Below are positions 25,553 to 33,900 of a stretch of DNA of 42,765 nt, in pieces. The notes beneath the pieces were generated by a model. The model was not told where the DNA came from. It did not search any database and worked only from the letters and a program-made list of their open reading frames with translations. The stretch covers positions 1 through 42,765 of the forward strand of contig PAPF01000038.1 of the NCBI GenBank assembly GCA_002708825.1. The letters are read 5' to 3'. A program made the position numbers and the translations under genes. The stretch comes from Phyllobacteriaceae bacterium (GTDB taxonomy: Bacteria; Pseudomonadota; Alphaproteobacteria; Rhizobiales; Rhizobiaceae). The first letter of the stretch is position 1; every line of letters starts with the position of its first letter.

Positions 25553-26524
25553 ATGAGCCAAGCTGACGAAGCCATTCCCATGACGGTGGCGAGCCGCCGC
25601 ATGCTGACTCCCACCATTGCCGAATTCACGCTTGTCCCGACAGCCGGCGGAAGTCTGCCGAGCTACGGTCCGGGGGCGCATGTCACGGTGAAGACACCGT
25701 CAGGAGCCATGCGGCGTTACTCTCTGGTCGGTCCTGGCCAGGATCCGGAAAGCTATATCATTGCGGTCAAGCTGGAGCCGGAGTCGCGCGGCGGCTCGAA
25801 GTCCATGCACGAGGAGGTATTCGAGGGCAGCGAATTGCTGGTGGAAGCGCCGGAGAACGAGTTTCCGATCAAGGACGCGCCGAAATACCTGCTGATCGCC
25901 GGCGGCATCGGGGTGACTCCGATCATTGCGATGGCACGGTATGTCGACGAGAAGGGCAAGCCGCTCAAGATCATCTACTGCACGCGCAGCGCGGAGGATG
26001 CGGCCTATCTCGACGAGCTTAAAGAGACGTATGGCTCGCGCATTGAATCCTACGGACCCACCCTCATCGTGCATCACGATGGCGGCGACTCTTCAAAGGT
26101 CTACGATTTCTGGGATCATTTCGCCAACCCGCGCAACATTCATGTCTATTGCTGCGGACCGAAGCCGCTGATGGACGAAATCAAGGCGATTTCGGGCCAC
26201 TGGCCGGAAGGGCGCGTGAATTTCGAGGATTTCAAGCCGGTCGAGGTGATCCGCCCCGATGACCAGGAGTTCGAGGTCGAACTCGCAAAGACCGGCAGGA
26301 CTATCACCGTGCCGGCCGACCGTTCGATCCTCGAGTCGATCCGCGACAACGGCTTGCCGACCGTCAGCTCCTGCGAGAGCGGCACGTGTGGTACCTGCAA
26401 GACCCGGCTCATCTCCGGCGAAGTGGATCACCGCGACATGGTGCTGATGGACGAGGAGAAGGACGATTTCATCATGATCTGTGTCTCGCGGGCGCGAAGC
26501 GGGAAGCTCGTCATTGACCTCTGA
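25553..26524 (+). CDS. pht2: Phthalate dioxygenase reductase (FMN, 2Fe-2S)
   Basis: 323 residues passing electrons from NADH via FMN to a plant-type 2Fe-2S cluster and on to the Rieske oxygenase. The order is flavin domain (RRYSLVG, the R-x-Y-S flavin motif), NAD domain (LLIAGGIGVTPIIAMARY; VYCCGPKPLMDEI) and C-terminal ferredoxin with Cys in CESGTCGTCK plus a last Cys in MICVSRA (C-x4-C-x2-C-x27-C). This order is that of phthalate dioxygenase reductase. Start: ATG 25553 after GGAGG at a rather long gap. Divergent from pht3 and followed by pht4 with an 11-base overlap, so it heads a pht2-pht4-pht5 unit. Confidence 0.92.
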   Translation: MSQADEAIPMTVASRRMLTPTIAEFTLVPTAGGSLPSYGPGAHVTVKTPSGAMRRYSLVGPGQDPESYIIAVKLEPESRGGSKSMHEEVFEGSELLVEAPENEFPIKDAPKYLLIAGGIGVTPIIAMARYVDEKGKPLKIIYCTRSAEDAAYLDELKETYGSRIESYGPTLIVHHDGGDSSKVYDFWDHFANPRNIHVYCCGPKPLMDEIKAISGHWPEGRVNFEDFKPVEVIRPDDQEFEVELAKTGRTITVPADRSILESIRDNGLPTVSSCESGTCGTCKTRLISGEVDHRDMVLMDEEKDDFIMICVSRARSGKLVIDL

Positions 26525-27707
26525 TCGCGATCCGGTCGGCATCGGAGTCATCGGGCTGGGGCGCGGCTTCGTTCTTATGTTGCCGGCTTTCCGGGCCGAT
26601 CCGCGTGTTCGCCTTGTGGCGGCCTGCGCGCCGCGCGAGGAATCGCGCACGGCGTTTCGGAACGAGTTCGGCGGCAGCGCTTACGCCGACGTGGACAGCC
26701 TGTGCGCCGACCCGGCAGTCGAGATCGTCTATGTCGCCACGCCGCACGGGCTGCACTGCGAACATGTGGTCGCCGCCGCGAAGGCGGGCAAACACGTTTT
26801 CGTCGACAAGCCGATCGCGATTGCGATCGAGGACGCGGTGCGCATGGTCGAGGCATGCCGTAAGGCCGGCGTGCAGTTGATCGTCGGCCCCAGCCACAGC
26901 TTCGATGCGCCGGTCGGCCTTGCAAGGCGGCTGATCGACAGCGGCGAATTCGGCCAGGTGCGCATGATTAACGCCTTCAACTACACGGATTTTCTCTATC
27001 GGCCGCGCCGGCCGGAGGAATTGCGTACCGAAGAAGGCGGCGGCGTGCTTTTCTCGCAAGGTGTCCACCAGATCGACATCGTCCGGCTTCTCGCCGGCGG
27101 CATGGCCGACAAGGTGTTCGCGATGACCGGGAAATGGGATCCGGACCGGCCGACGGAAGGCGCCTACAGCGCCCTGGTGTCTTTCGCCGGCGGCGCGTTC
27201 GCCTCGCTGACCTATTCGGGCTATGCCCATTTCGACGGCGACGAGTGGATGAACTGGACGGGCGAACTCGGCAGCGAGAAAAACCCGCAGGCTTACGGTG
27301 ACGCACGCCGCAAACTCGCAACGGTTTCGTCCCCGGAAGAAGAGGTGAGGCTCAAATCGGCGCGCACATATGGTTCCGGTGACATGCCGAAGCCGGCATC
27401 CAGGCACGAGCATTTCGGGCCGGTGATCGTCTCATGCGATCGCGCCGATCTGCGCCTTTCGCCGCAAGGCGTGCACGTCTATGGCGACACCGAGCGAAGA
27501 TTTGTCGCCGCACCGGAGCTTCTTTATCCCCGCAAGGAGGTCGTCGACGCGGTGGTCGCCGCGACCCGCGACGCACGGCCGCCGGCGCAAACCGGTGCCT
27601 GGGGCCTGGCCAGCCTGGAGATTTGCCGGGCGATCCTTTCGGCGGCCGAAACCGGGGAGCCGGTGACGCTGAAACATCAAACGGGATTGGAGACGACGAC
27701 ATCATGA
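26514..27707 (+). CDS. pht4: Phthalate 4,5-cis-dihydrodiol dehydrogenase (Gfo/Idh/MocA family)
   Basis: 397 residues. The Rossmann start GIGVIGLGRGFVLMLPAF and the lysine motif KHVFVDKPIAIAIEDA (the E/D-K-P of the family) are clear, followed by QLIVGPSHSFDAPVGLARRL and the C-terminal sheet domain with GGVLFSQGVHQIDIVR. It re-aromatises the 4,5-dihydrodiol to 4,5-dihydroxyphthalate with reduction of NAD(P). Position between reductase and decarboxylase matches Pht4/OphB. Start: TTG 26514 gives the expected N-terminus and overlaps pht2 by 11 bases; a GTG at 26481 is open but out of character. It overlaps pht5 by ATGA. Confidence 0.88.
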   Translation: MTSDRDPVGIGVIGLGRGFVLMLPAFRADPRVRLVAACAPREESRTAFRNEFGGSAYADVDSLCADPAVEIVYVATPHGLHCEHVVAAAKAGKHVFVDKPIAIAIEDAVRMVEACRKAGVQLIVGPSHSFDAPVGLARRLIDSGEFGQVRMINAFNYTDFLYRPRRPEELRTEEGGGVLFSQGVHQIDIVRLLAGGMADKVFAMTGKWDPDRPTEGAYSALVSFAGGAFASLTYSGYAHFDGDEWMNWTGELGSEKNPQAYGDARRKLATVSSPEEEVRLKSARTYGSGDMPKPASRHEHFGPVIVSCDRADLRLSPQGVHVYGDTERRFVAAPELLYPRKEVVDAVVAATRDARPPAQTGAWGLASLEICRAILSAAETGEPVTLKHQTGLETTTS

Positions 27708-28696
27708 GTGACCTCAATCTGTCCATCGCGATGGGCGACTACGACCGTACGCGCGCTATTTACGATGGCCGGGTGAAGATCGACGGCGTCGATCCGACCT
27801 GCATGCTGCTGTCGCCGGAGGAGATGTTTTTCCGTGCCTTCCGCCACCAGGCGTTCGATATCAGCGAACTTTCCATTTCGTCCTATTCGATCTCGGTGGC
27901 GCGCGGCGATCCCCATTACATAGCGATCCCGGTCTTTCTTTCGCGGGCGTTTCGGCACACCTCGATCTACATACGCAACGACCACGGTATCGACAGCCCG
28001 GCGGACCTGCGGGGCAGGCGTATCGGCATCGCCGAGTATCAGCTTTCCGCCAATGTCTGGTTCAGGGGCATTCTCGAAGAGGAATACGGCGTCAAGCCCT
28101 CCGAGATCGAATGGGTGCGCGGCGGTATGGACACGCCCGGGCGCCCCGAGAAGATCAAGGTCGAACTCCCCGCCGACATCCGCATGACGGATGCGCCGCA
28201 AGGCGGCACGCTGAACCAGATGCTCATGGACGGTGAAATCGACGGTTTCGTCGGCCCGCGCTCTCCGCGCTGTTTCGACGAACGGCATCCCAGGATCGGC
28301 CGCCTCTTCCCCGACACGATCGCCGAGGCCGAGGCCTATTACCGCAAAACCGGCATTTTCCCCATCATGCATGTGCTCGGCGTGCGCCGGTCCCTCGCAG
28401 ACGCCCATCCGTGGTTGCCGGGGGCGCTGCTGAAGGCGTTTTCCCAAGCCAAGAATCTTGCTGAAACCGCCTTGTCGGATACGTCGGCGACTAAGGTCAC
28501 CATGCCCTTCGTGGAGGACAATCTGGCGCGCGCCCGTGCGCTGATGGGCGGCGACATCTGGCCCTATGGCCTCGACGTCAACCGCAAAACGCTGGAGAAG
28601 TTTCTGGAATATCACAATGCACAGGGCCTATCTCCGCGAAAGGTCGCCGTCGAAGAACTTTTCCATCCCGCTACTGTCGAGGCGTATAGCCTCTGA
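27704..28696 (+). CDS. pht5: 4,5-dihydroxyphthalate decarboxylase
   Basis: 330 residues matching the Pht5/OphC family, which has a periplasmic-binding-protein-like fold but lacks a signal peptide and works in the cytoplasm. Recognisable segments: LSIAMGDYDRTRAIYDGRV at the start, DISELSISSYSISVARG, AFRHTSIYIRNDHGI, GRRIGIAEYQLSANVW and the late GGDIWPYGLDVNRKTLEKFL. It removes CO2 from 4,5-dihydroxyphthalate, giving protocatechuate. ATG 27704 overlaps the pht4 stop (ATGA). This gene is the best single indicator that the cluster is for phthalate. Confidence 0.93.
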   Translation: MSDLNLSIAMGDYDRTRAIYDGRVKIDGVDPTCMLLSPEEMFFRAFRHQAFDISELSISSYSISVARGDPHYIAIPVFLSRAFRHTSIYIRNDHGIDSPADLRGRRIGIAEYQLSANVWFRGILEEEYGVKPSEIEWVRGGMDTPGRPEKIKVELPADIRMTDAPQGGTLNQMLMDGEIDGFVGPRSPRCFDERHPRIGRLFPDTIAEAEAYYRKTGIFPIMHVLGVRRSLADAHPWLPGALLKAFSQAKNLAETALSDTSATKVTMPFVEDNLARARALMGGDIWPYGLDVNRKTLEKFLEYHNAQGLSPRKVAVEELFHPATVEAYSL

Positions 28697-28722
28697 AAGG
28701 GCGCACAGGAAAGGAACACGTC

Positions 28723-29154
28723 ATGAAGTTCAATCCAGGCGATATCGTCGAGATCGAAACCCCGAGCGGAAACGCCTATGTCCAGGTGACACACAATCAT
28801 GCCTCCTATCCCGAGACCGTGCGCGTGCTTCCAGGCCGGCACCAGAAGCGCCCTGAAGATTTCAACGTCCTGGTACGCTCGAAAAGCGACTTTGTCGCGA
28901 TATTGACGCTGGGCGGTGCGATGAAGAGTGCACGCATCAAGGGAGAGAAGGTGGGGAGCGTGGCAGTTCCCCCCGAGCATAAGGCCTTTCCGACCTTTCG
29001 CATGCCCATCCGCGACAAACAGGGCGGCATCGCCTATTGGTGGCTGTGGGACGGCGAGGGGCTGAGCTACATAACCGAACTGGACGAAAAGACATCCGAT
29101 CTGCCGATGCGTGAAGTGATGTCCATAAACACCTTCATGGAAAAGCTCGGCTGA
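28723..29154 (+). CDS. Small conserved protein, possibly Imm26-like
   Basis: 143 residues, soluble, no signal. The opening MKFNPGDIVEIETPSGNAYV and the aromatic ending FPTFRMPIRDKQGGIAYWWL are beta-rich and reminiscent of Imm26-type small barrels, but I am not sure. A good ribosome site (AGGAAAGGAA) precedes ATG 28723, and it follows pht5 by 26 bases, so it is probably the last gene of the pht2-4-5 unit. Function unknown; a ligand-sensing or assembly role would be speculation. Confidence 0.6.
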   Translation: MKFNPGDIVEIETPSGNAYVQVTHNHASYPETVRVLPGRHQKRPEDFNVLVRSKSDFVAILTLGGAMKSARIKGEKVGSVAVPPEHKAFPTFRMPIRDKQGGIAYWWLWDGEGLSYITELDEKTSDLPMREVMSINTFMEKLG

Positions 29155-29175
29155 AGGCAGGTTACGGCTTGCGGA

Positions 29176-29679
29176 CTATTTGGCGGTCTCCGCGTCGCCC
29201 TCCATGCGGGCCAGCAGGTTGTCCTGCACGGTCTTGAGATAGCCAAGAAACGCAGATCTTTCCTGCGGGGACAGCCCGGCGACCGCGTCGTTGACGACCT
29301 CTTTTGCCAGGGGCATCAGTTCAGCGCGTAAGGCTTTGCCCCGCCGGGTCAGGAATATATTGATCTTCCGGCGGTCGTCCTTGTTCTTGACGCGCCGGAC
29401 GAGTCCGCTGCGCTCCATTGAATTGATCGCGGTAAGCGTCGTAGGCTCCATCGTGCCGACGACGAGCGATAGTTCGCGCTGCGTCAGGCCGTCTTGATGC
29501 CACAGCGCACGCAAGAAATACCACATGCCTGGCGTTACCCCGTATGGCTCGATTTCTTGCTGCAGATAGCGTTGAAGGAGGCGATGGGTCTGACGGACCT
29601 GGTAGCCGACGCTTTCATCGAAAGGCAACACCGCACTGTCATTGGCGACTGCTTGTCTGTCGGCGTCTTGCTTGTCCAT
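29176..29679 (-). CDS. MarR-family regulator, candidate repressor of the phthalate regulon
   Basis: 167 residues. Family pattern: YGVTPGMWYFLRALWHQDGL, RELSLVVGTMEPTTLTAINSM (recognition helix) and KDDRRKINIFLTRRGKAL (wing). It lies between the pht operon and the TRAP genes and is the only regulator inside the set of genes that carry the TTAG-N4-CTAA palindrome. I start it at ATG 29679, nine bases after AAGGGA; a GTG at 29697 adds six residues but lacks a ribosome site. Likely ligand: phthalate or a pathway intermediate (inference). No copy of the palindrome lies before its own start. Confidence 0.85.
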   Translation of the reverse strand: MDKQDADRQAVANDSAVLPFDESVGYQVRQTHRLLQRYLQQEIEPYGVTPGMWYFLRALWHQDGLTQRELSLVVGTMEPTTLTAINSMERSGLVRRVKNKDDRRKINIFLTRRGKALRAELMPLAKEVVNDAVAGLSPQERSAFLGYLKTVQDNLLARMEGDAETAK

Positions 29680-29707
29680 TGTCTGCGATCCCTTCACCTG
29701 CGCGTTT

Positions 29708-29732
29708 ATTGCGCATTGAAGAATATCGCAAT
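29708..29732. promoter_or_regulatory. Inverted repeat just upstream of the MarR gene
   Basis: ATTGCG (29708-29713) and CGCAAT (29727-29732) with 13 bases between, within the short gap from the TRAP permease stop to the MarR start. It could be a separate regulatory site; nothing else supports it. Confidence 0.25.
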
Positions 29733-29742
29733 CCTCCAGGTG

Positions 29743-31662
29743 TCATTCCCCGACTTCCGGCTCCGCCGCCACCTCTTGTGCGCCTCCTGTGAATTTTGCG
29801 ATCAGAACCCCCAGGATCAATACGGCGACCGCGATGGCGACCGTAAGGTATCCGGCCGCGAGAAAGAGAACACCCGAAGCCAGAAAGGCAAGACGCGACA
29901 GCGCTGGCAGGTGCCGGTTCCAATATCCCTCGACTGCCACGGCGACCATCACCAGTCCCATGATCGTGCTCGCCGTCGTCAGGACAATCTCGGCCACGCT
30001 GCCTTGCAGCAGCAGGCCCTGATTGTAGACGAAACAGAAGGGTATCAGAAATGCGCCGATCGCGATCTTCACGGATTGGGCGGCGATCTTGAGCGGGTTT
30101 TCGTCGGCGATGGCGCTTGCCGCATAGGCGGCGACCGCCACCGGCGGCGTGAGGGCCGACATAACCGCGAAATAGAGCAGGAAGAGATGTCCTGGCAGGT
30201 CTTCCACCCCGAGCGCGCGCATCACCGGCGAGATCAGCACGGCGGCGAGAATATAGGCGCTCGGCGTCGGCATGCCCATGCCGAGCAGCGTCGTCAGAAG
30301 GGCCGCGATTGCCAGCGACGAGAAGAGGTCGGTGCCCGACAACAGGAATACGAGTGCGCTGAACTTCGACGCGAGCCCCGTCATGGTGATCCCGCCGATC
30401 ACCAGGCCCGCCGCGGCGCAGGCTCCGGCCACCGGTACGGTGCGCAAACTGGTCTCGGCGAGTATGTCGTATATCTTTTTCGGCGAAAGACGCGTGTTGG
30501 CGCGGAACATCGAGACGATGAGAACGGCGGTGACACCATAGACGGCGGCATAGGTGGGCGTGTAGCCCTCGACCAGGGCCCAGGTAATCGCCACGAGCGG
30601 GACGATGAACAGGCCGCCCTCGCGCAAGGTTTCGCCGAGCGACGGGATTTCCGAGCGGTCGACACCGGCCAGTTTGTTGCGCTTGGCGCGCAGATGCACC
30701 TGAAGATAGATCGGGATGTAATAGAGCAGCGCCGGGATGAGAGCCGCGAAGGCGATGTCGACATAATCGATGCCGGTATATTCCGACATGATGAAGGCTG
30801 CGGCGCCCATCACCGGCGGCAACAGGCTTCCCCCGGTCGAAGCGGCAACCTCGACCGCACCCGCGAATGTCGCGCGATAGCCCATCTTCTTCATCATGGG
30901 GATCGTAATGGCGCCCGTCGTCACCACGTCGGATGTCGGGCTGCCGGAAATCGTTCCGTAGAGACCCGATGAAATGACGGCGATCTTGGCGGGGCCGCCG
31001 GGCGAGCGGCCGGTCAGATATGCGGCGATGTTGAAGAAGAACGCCGATCCGCCGGCATAGGACAGGGTTGTGCCGAACAAAACGAAAAGGAATGCGTAAG
31101 TCGCTGCGACACGCAGCGGTACGCCGAATAGCCCGTCTGTCGTGAAGACCGTGATGTCGAGAAAATGCTGATACGTGATCAGGCCATGCCCGAATGCGCC
31201 TCCCAGACGATCGCCGAACAGGTTATAGGCGAGAAAAACCAGCACGATGGCCGTCAATCCGACGCCGACCGTGCGCCGCATGGCCTCGATCGTCAACACC
31301 AGGATCAGCGAAGCGAATGCGACATCGTAGGTGGAAAGCGGATCGAGCAGCGTGATACGCTGCGCGATGGCCCCGGCCTGGGATACGAAATAGATGCCGG
31401 TGATTGCCGCCAGCAACGCTAATACCCAGTCGAAAAAAGGAATTCGCTCCCGATCGGAACCTGCCGACGGCCCGATCAGCATGAAGGTGAGGACGAGCAT
31501 CAGGGACAGGAACGTCATGATGAGCGTCAGCGAGTCGGCGCGTGAAAACGCGGCCGCGTAGACGGTCCACACGGCAGTTCCGGCGGCGACGGCCTTGACG
31601 GCATGGCCAACCCCACCGGGCGGCGATCGACGGACGCCGGTGTCGAAGAAAATGCTGATCAT
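29743..31662 (-). CDS. Fused TRAP permease (DctQM-type, TAXI system)
   Basis: 639 residues with a short-permease-like N-terminal part (about 1-140) and a DctM-like part, the usual size for fused TAXI-TRAP permeases. Family motifs: SGSPTSDVVTTGAITIPMMKKMGY, of which the SPTSDV part is typical, then ASTGGSLLPPVMGAAAF, and GMGMPTPSAYILAAVL in the second repeat. It forms the membrane part of an ion-coupled carboxylate importer with the TAXI binding protein upstream. Placement among pht genes suggests phthalate uptake. Start ATG 31662 lacks a strong ribosome site. A 78-base gap with a GC-rich hairpin separates it from the binding protein. Confidence 0.9.
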   Translation of the reverse strand: MISIFFDTGVRRSPPGGVGHAVKAVAAGTAVWTVYAAAFSRADSLTLIMTFLSLMLVLTFMLIGPSAGSDRERIPFFDWVLALLAAITGIYFVSQAGAIAQRITLLDPLSTYDVAFASLILVLTIEAMRRTVGVGLTAIVLVFLAYNLFGDRLGGAFGHGLITYQHFLDITVFTTDGLFGVPLRVAATYAFLFVLFGTTLSYAGGSAFFFNIAAYLTGRSPGGPAKIAVISSGLYGTISGSPTSDVVTTGAITIPMMKKMGYRATFAGAVEVAASTGGSLLPPVMGAAAFIMSEYTGIDYVDIAFAALIPALLYYIPIYLQVHLRAKRNKLAGVDRSEIPSLGETLREGGLFIVPLVAITWALVEGYTPTYAAVYGVTAVLIVSMFRANTRLSPKKIYDILAETSLRTVPVAGACAAAGLVIGGITMTGLASKFSALVFLLSGTDLFSSLAIAALLTTLLGMGMPTPSAYILAAVLISPVMRALGVEDLPGHLFLLYFAVMSALTPPVAVAAYAASAIADENPLKIAAQSVKIAIGAFLIPFCFVYNQGLLLQGSVAEIVLTTASTIMGLVMVAVAVEGYWNRHLPALSRLAFLASGVLFLAAGYLTVAIAVAVLILGVLIAKFTGGAQEVAAEPEVGE

Positions 31663-31700
31663 TGATTTAGTGCCGTTTTTCCTGACAATAATTGACCAAC

Positions 31701-31727
31701 GCGCCGGGACGCCTTTCGCCCCGGCGC
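31701..31727 (-). other. GC-rich hairpin between TAXI binding protein and fused permease
   Basis: GCGCCGGG (31701-31708) and CCCGGCGC (31720-31727), eight perfect pairs and an 11-base loop, in the intercistronic gap. It is the third binding-protein gene in this window followed by such a hairpin. Confidence 0.6.
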
Positions 31728-31740
31728 AACGTTAAGACGG

Positions 31741-32730
31741 TCAGTAACCCGCTTCCTCGAAGACCTTCTTGGCAGCGGGATGGTAGGGCACGGTCTTCGC
31801 GCCGGCCATGAGTTCGATGTCGAGTGGCGCCATCGCCTTGTGGACGCCGTTCAACTGGTCGACATTGTCCACCAGCGCCTTGGTGATGTCGTGGACCATT
31901 TGCTCGTCGGCGTCGGATCTCACGAACAACTGCGCCGAGACCGTCACCGTGAGAACGTCCTGGCTTGTCCAGTCATAAGCGTCGTTCTTGATCGTGAACG
32001 GCAGGATATCCCACTCGTCGATCACCTTCTGGGCGTTTTCCTCGGAAATCGGCAGAAGCGTGACGTCGATGGCGGATGCCAGTTCGCGGATTGAGCTGTG
32101 GTTTACGAACAGCGAATTGATGATCATGTCGACACGGCGGTCGCGCATCAGATCGCCTTGTTCGCCGGATGCCGCGAACTGCACGTCACCGCCCCAGGAC
32201 TTGATGTTGTCCACGCTGGCGCCAATCGCGTTGAGCATGGATTCGCCGACATCACTGACGACGTTGCCACGCTTGTTGAGGGCGATGCGGATCGGCAATT
32301 TTTGCGCCGTGACGTCCTCGAGCGTCTTGAGGTTGTGCTCCTTGGCGTAGTCGGCGTTGACGATGGCCTGCATCGGCGCCCAGGTGTAGAGCTGCGCCAC
32401 CGTCGCCATGCTGTCGATCGGCGCCTTGAACGGGGGCTTGCCGGCAAGGGCCAGCTTGGCTTCCGCGTCGTGAATGATCGCCACGTCGCACGTGCCGTTG
32501 TCGAGCAGAGCCACATTGGCAAGTCCGCCGCCGGATGTTTGGTAGGTCACCGTCGATCCCGGGAACGACTTCTTGACGGCAGCATCCACGCCGGCGCCCA
32601 GAAGGCTCCAAAGTCCGCCCGGGCTCGCACCGCACAGCGTCACGTTATAGGTTGCCGCCTGGGCGCCGCCCGCGGCGAACAGGAATACTGCTGCTGCGCC
32701 CGCAAGGGCGCCCGCAATCATTTTTCTCAT
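31741..32730 (-). CDS. TAXI-family TRAP solute-binding protein
   Basis: 329 residues with a signal peptide (about 1-25, cleavage after GGAQA). The TAXI pattern is clear: GGLWSLLGAGVDAAVKKSFPG, TYQTSGGGLANVALLDNG and CDVAIIHDAEAKLALAG. It should bind a carboxylate in the periplasm and pass it to the fused permease. ATG 32730 follows GGGAGGA. Its promoter has a TTAG-N4-CTAA operator over the start point, the same as pht3, so it very probably imports phthalate or a relative. Ligand not proven by sequence. Confidence 0.9.
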   Translation of the reverse strand: MRKMIAGALAGAAAVFLFAAGGAQAATYNVTLCGASPGGLWSLLGAGVDAAVKKSFPGSTVTYQTSGGGLANVALLDNGTCDVAIIHDAEAKLALAGKPPFKAPIDSMATVAQLYTWAPMQAIVNADYAKEHNLKTLEDVTAQKLPIRIALNKRGNVVSDVGESMLNAIGASVDNIKSWGGDVQFAASGEQGDLMRDRRVDMIINSLFVNHSSIRELASAIDVTLLPISEENAQKVIDEWDILPFTIKNDAYDWTSQDVLTVTVSAQLFVRSDADEQMVHDITKALVDNVDQLNGVHKAMAPLDIELMAGAKTVPYHPAAKKVFEEAGY

Positions 32731-32755
32731 CGATTTCCTCCCGAACGCGCAATCA

Positions 32756-32804
32756 TTAGATTGCTAACTTATCGAGCATAGGACGCCTGAATCGAACTTG
32801 TCAA
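32756..32804 (-). promoter_or_regulatory. Promoter and operator of the TAXI-TRAP genes
   Basis: Minus strand: -35 TTGACA (32799-32804), 18-base spacer, -10 TATGCT (32775-32780). Operator TTAGATTGCTAA (32756-32767) begins seven bases past the -10, over the start point, and is the exact reverse complement of operator A at 25450. Confidence 0.78.
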
Positions 32805-32831
32805 TCGAGCTTGCCGGCAATTTCTGCATGC

Positions 32832-32880
32832 TCGACATGCGACTGGAATCGGGATATGGCCATTGTTCTTAGAATACTAA
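32832..32880 (+). promoter_or_regulatory. Promoter and operator of the EamA/aldolase pair
   Basis: Plus strand: -35 TCGACA (32832-32837), 17-base spacer, -10 TATGGC (32855-32860). Operator TTAGAATACTAA (32869-32880) begins eight bases past the -10. The layout mirrors that of the TAXI promoter. The -10 is weak, so the promoter call is less sure than the operator. Confidence 0.65.
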
Positions 32881-32948
32881 GTACACGGCGGGTCGATTGA
32901 CCGGGCTATCGCCATGACGACGCGGACATCATTGGCGGTGAATTTGCT

Positions 32949-33866
32949 TTGACGGGAGAACTTCTTGCACTCGGTGCCGCATTCGCCTTCGGAATGTCGA
33001 GCGTGGCTATCGCAAAGGGTGCGCGAAAGGCCAGCGCCGAGAGCGGGGTTTTTCTTTCCGCAATCTTAACCGGGGTGTTGTCGGGCGCGGCATGGATGCG
33101 GTTTCCTGGCGGAGCTGCGTGGGATAGTTGGGAGCAGGTCGCCTGGGGCGCTATCGGCTGGTTTGTGGTTTCCGGCTTGCTCGCGACGGTCGGCGGCAGA
33201 ATCACCATGTTCAGGTCGATTGAATTCGCCGGCGTCATCCGGGCATCGACGACCCGCCGTCTCATGCCCCTCATGTCCCTGCTGCTCTCGTGGCTCGTTC
33301 TCGATGAGCGCATTTCCCTGGCAGGCGGCGGCGGAATGGCGTTGATCGTGATCAGTTTCGTGCTGCTCTACCAGGATAATCGTTCGAGCATCCGCACCTC
33401 GGACGACGATCCGCAGCGCCAGGCGATGATTTCCCGCGGGCTGGCCTTCGGGGTGGCGTCGGCCCTCCTGTATGCGGTCAGCTTCATCGCGCGAAAGTTC
33501 GGCCTCGCATCCGCGCCGAGCGCACTTTTCGGCGCCTTTGTCGGCTCGCTGACGGCGATCGGCTTTTACGTCGCCGCCGCAGTTGTCAGCGGCCGGTACC
33601 GGTCGATCGTTGCGAATGCTTTGACGATGCCCAATCCGTGGCAGCTTGCGGCGGCCCTTTTGTTGTCCGCGGGTCAGCTCTCGCAATTCGGAGCACTGAT
33701 GTATACCAGCATCGGGCGCGTCGCTTTCATCAATTCGGTTGAGGTCTATATCGCGGCTTTCCTATCGGTCGCCGTGTTCGGAACCGAAAAGATGCCGGGC
33801 AGGCTGGTGATATTGGCCACGATTTTCGCTACTGCCGGCGTGCTGGTACTGGCGGCCGGATGGTGA
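32949..33866 (+). CDS. EamA-family transporter in the phthalate regulon
   Basis: 305 residues, ten hydrophobic segments in two EamA repeats. The N-terminus is ELLALGAAFAFGMSSVAIAK, an ordinary DMT first helix; the second repeat starts SRGLAFGVASALLYAVSFI. I keep the TTG at 32949 because GGTGA sits seven bases before it and no upstream ATG is available. The TTAG-N4-CTAA operator in front and a class II aldolase-type gene 34 bases behind tie it to phthalate metabolism; it could export an intermediate or import a substrate. The direction cannot be told. Confidence 0.82.
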   Translation: MTGELLALGAAFAFGMSSVAIAKGARKASAESGVFLSAILTGVLSGAAWMRFPGGAAWDSWEQVAWGAIGWFVVSGLLATVGGRITMFRSIEFAGVIRASTTRRLMPLMSLLLSWLVLDERISLAGGGGMALIVISFVLLYQDNRSSIRTSDDDPQRQAMISRGLAFGVASALLYAVSFIARKFGLASAPSALFGAFVGSLTAIGFYVAAAVVSGRYRSIVANALTMPNPWQLAAALLLSAGQLSQFGALMYTSIGRVAFINSVEVYIAAFLSVAVFGTEKMPGRLVILATIFATAGVLVLAAGW

Positions 33867-33900
33867 ACCGCAGGCTTTGTGAAACGGAGAGGAGAGAAGA

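Noticed and set aside
29494-30972. A 492-codon open frame on the plus strand
   Set aside because: Antisense to the MarR and fused TRAP permease genes; composition is arginine, histidine and glutamine rich without a fold.
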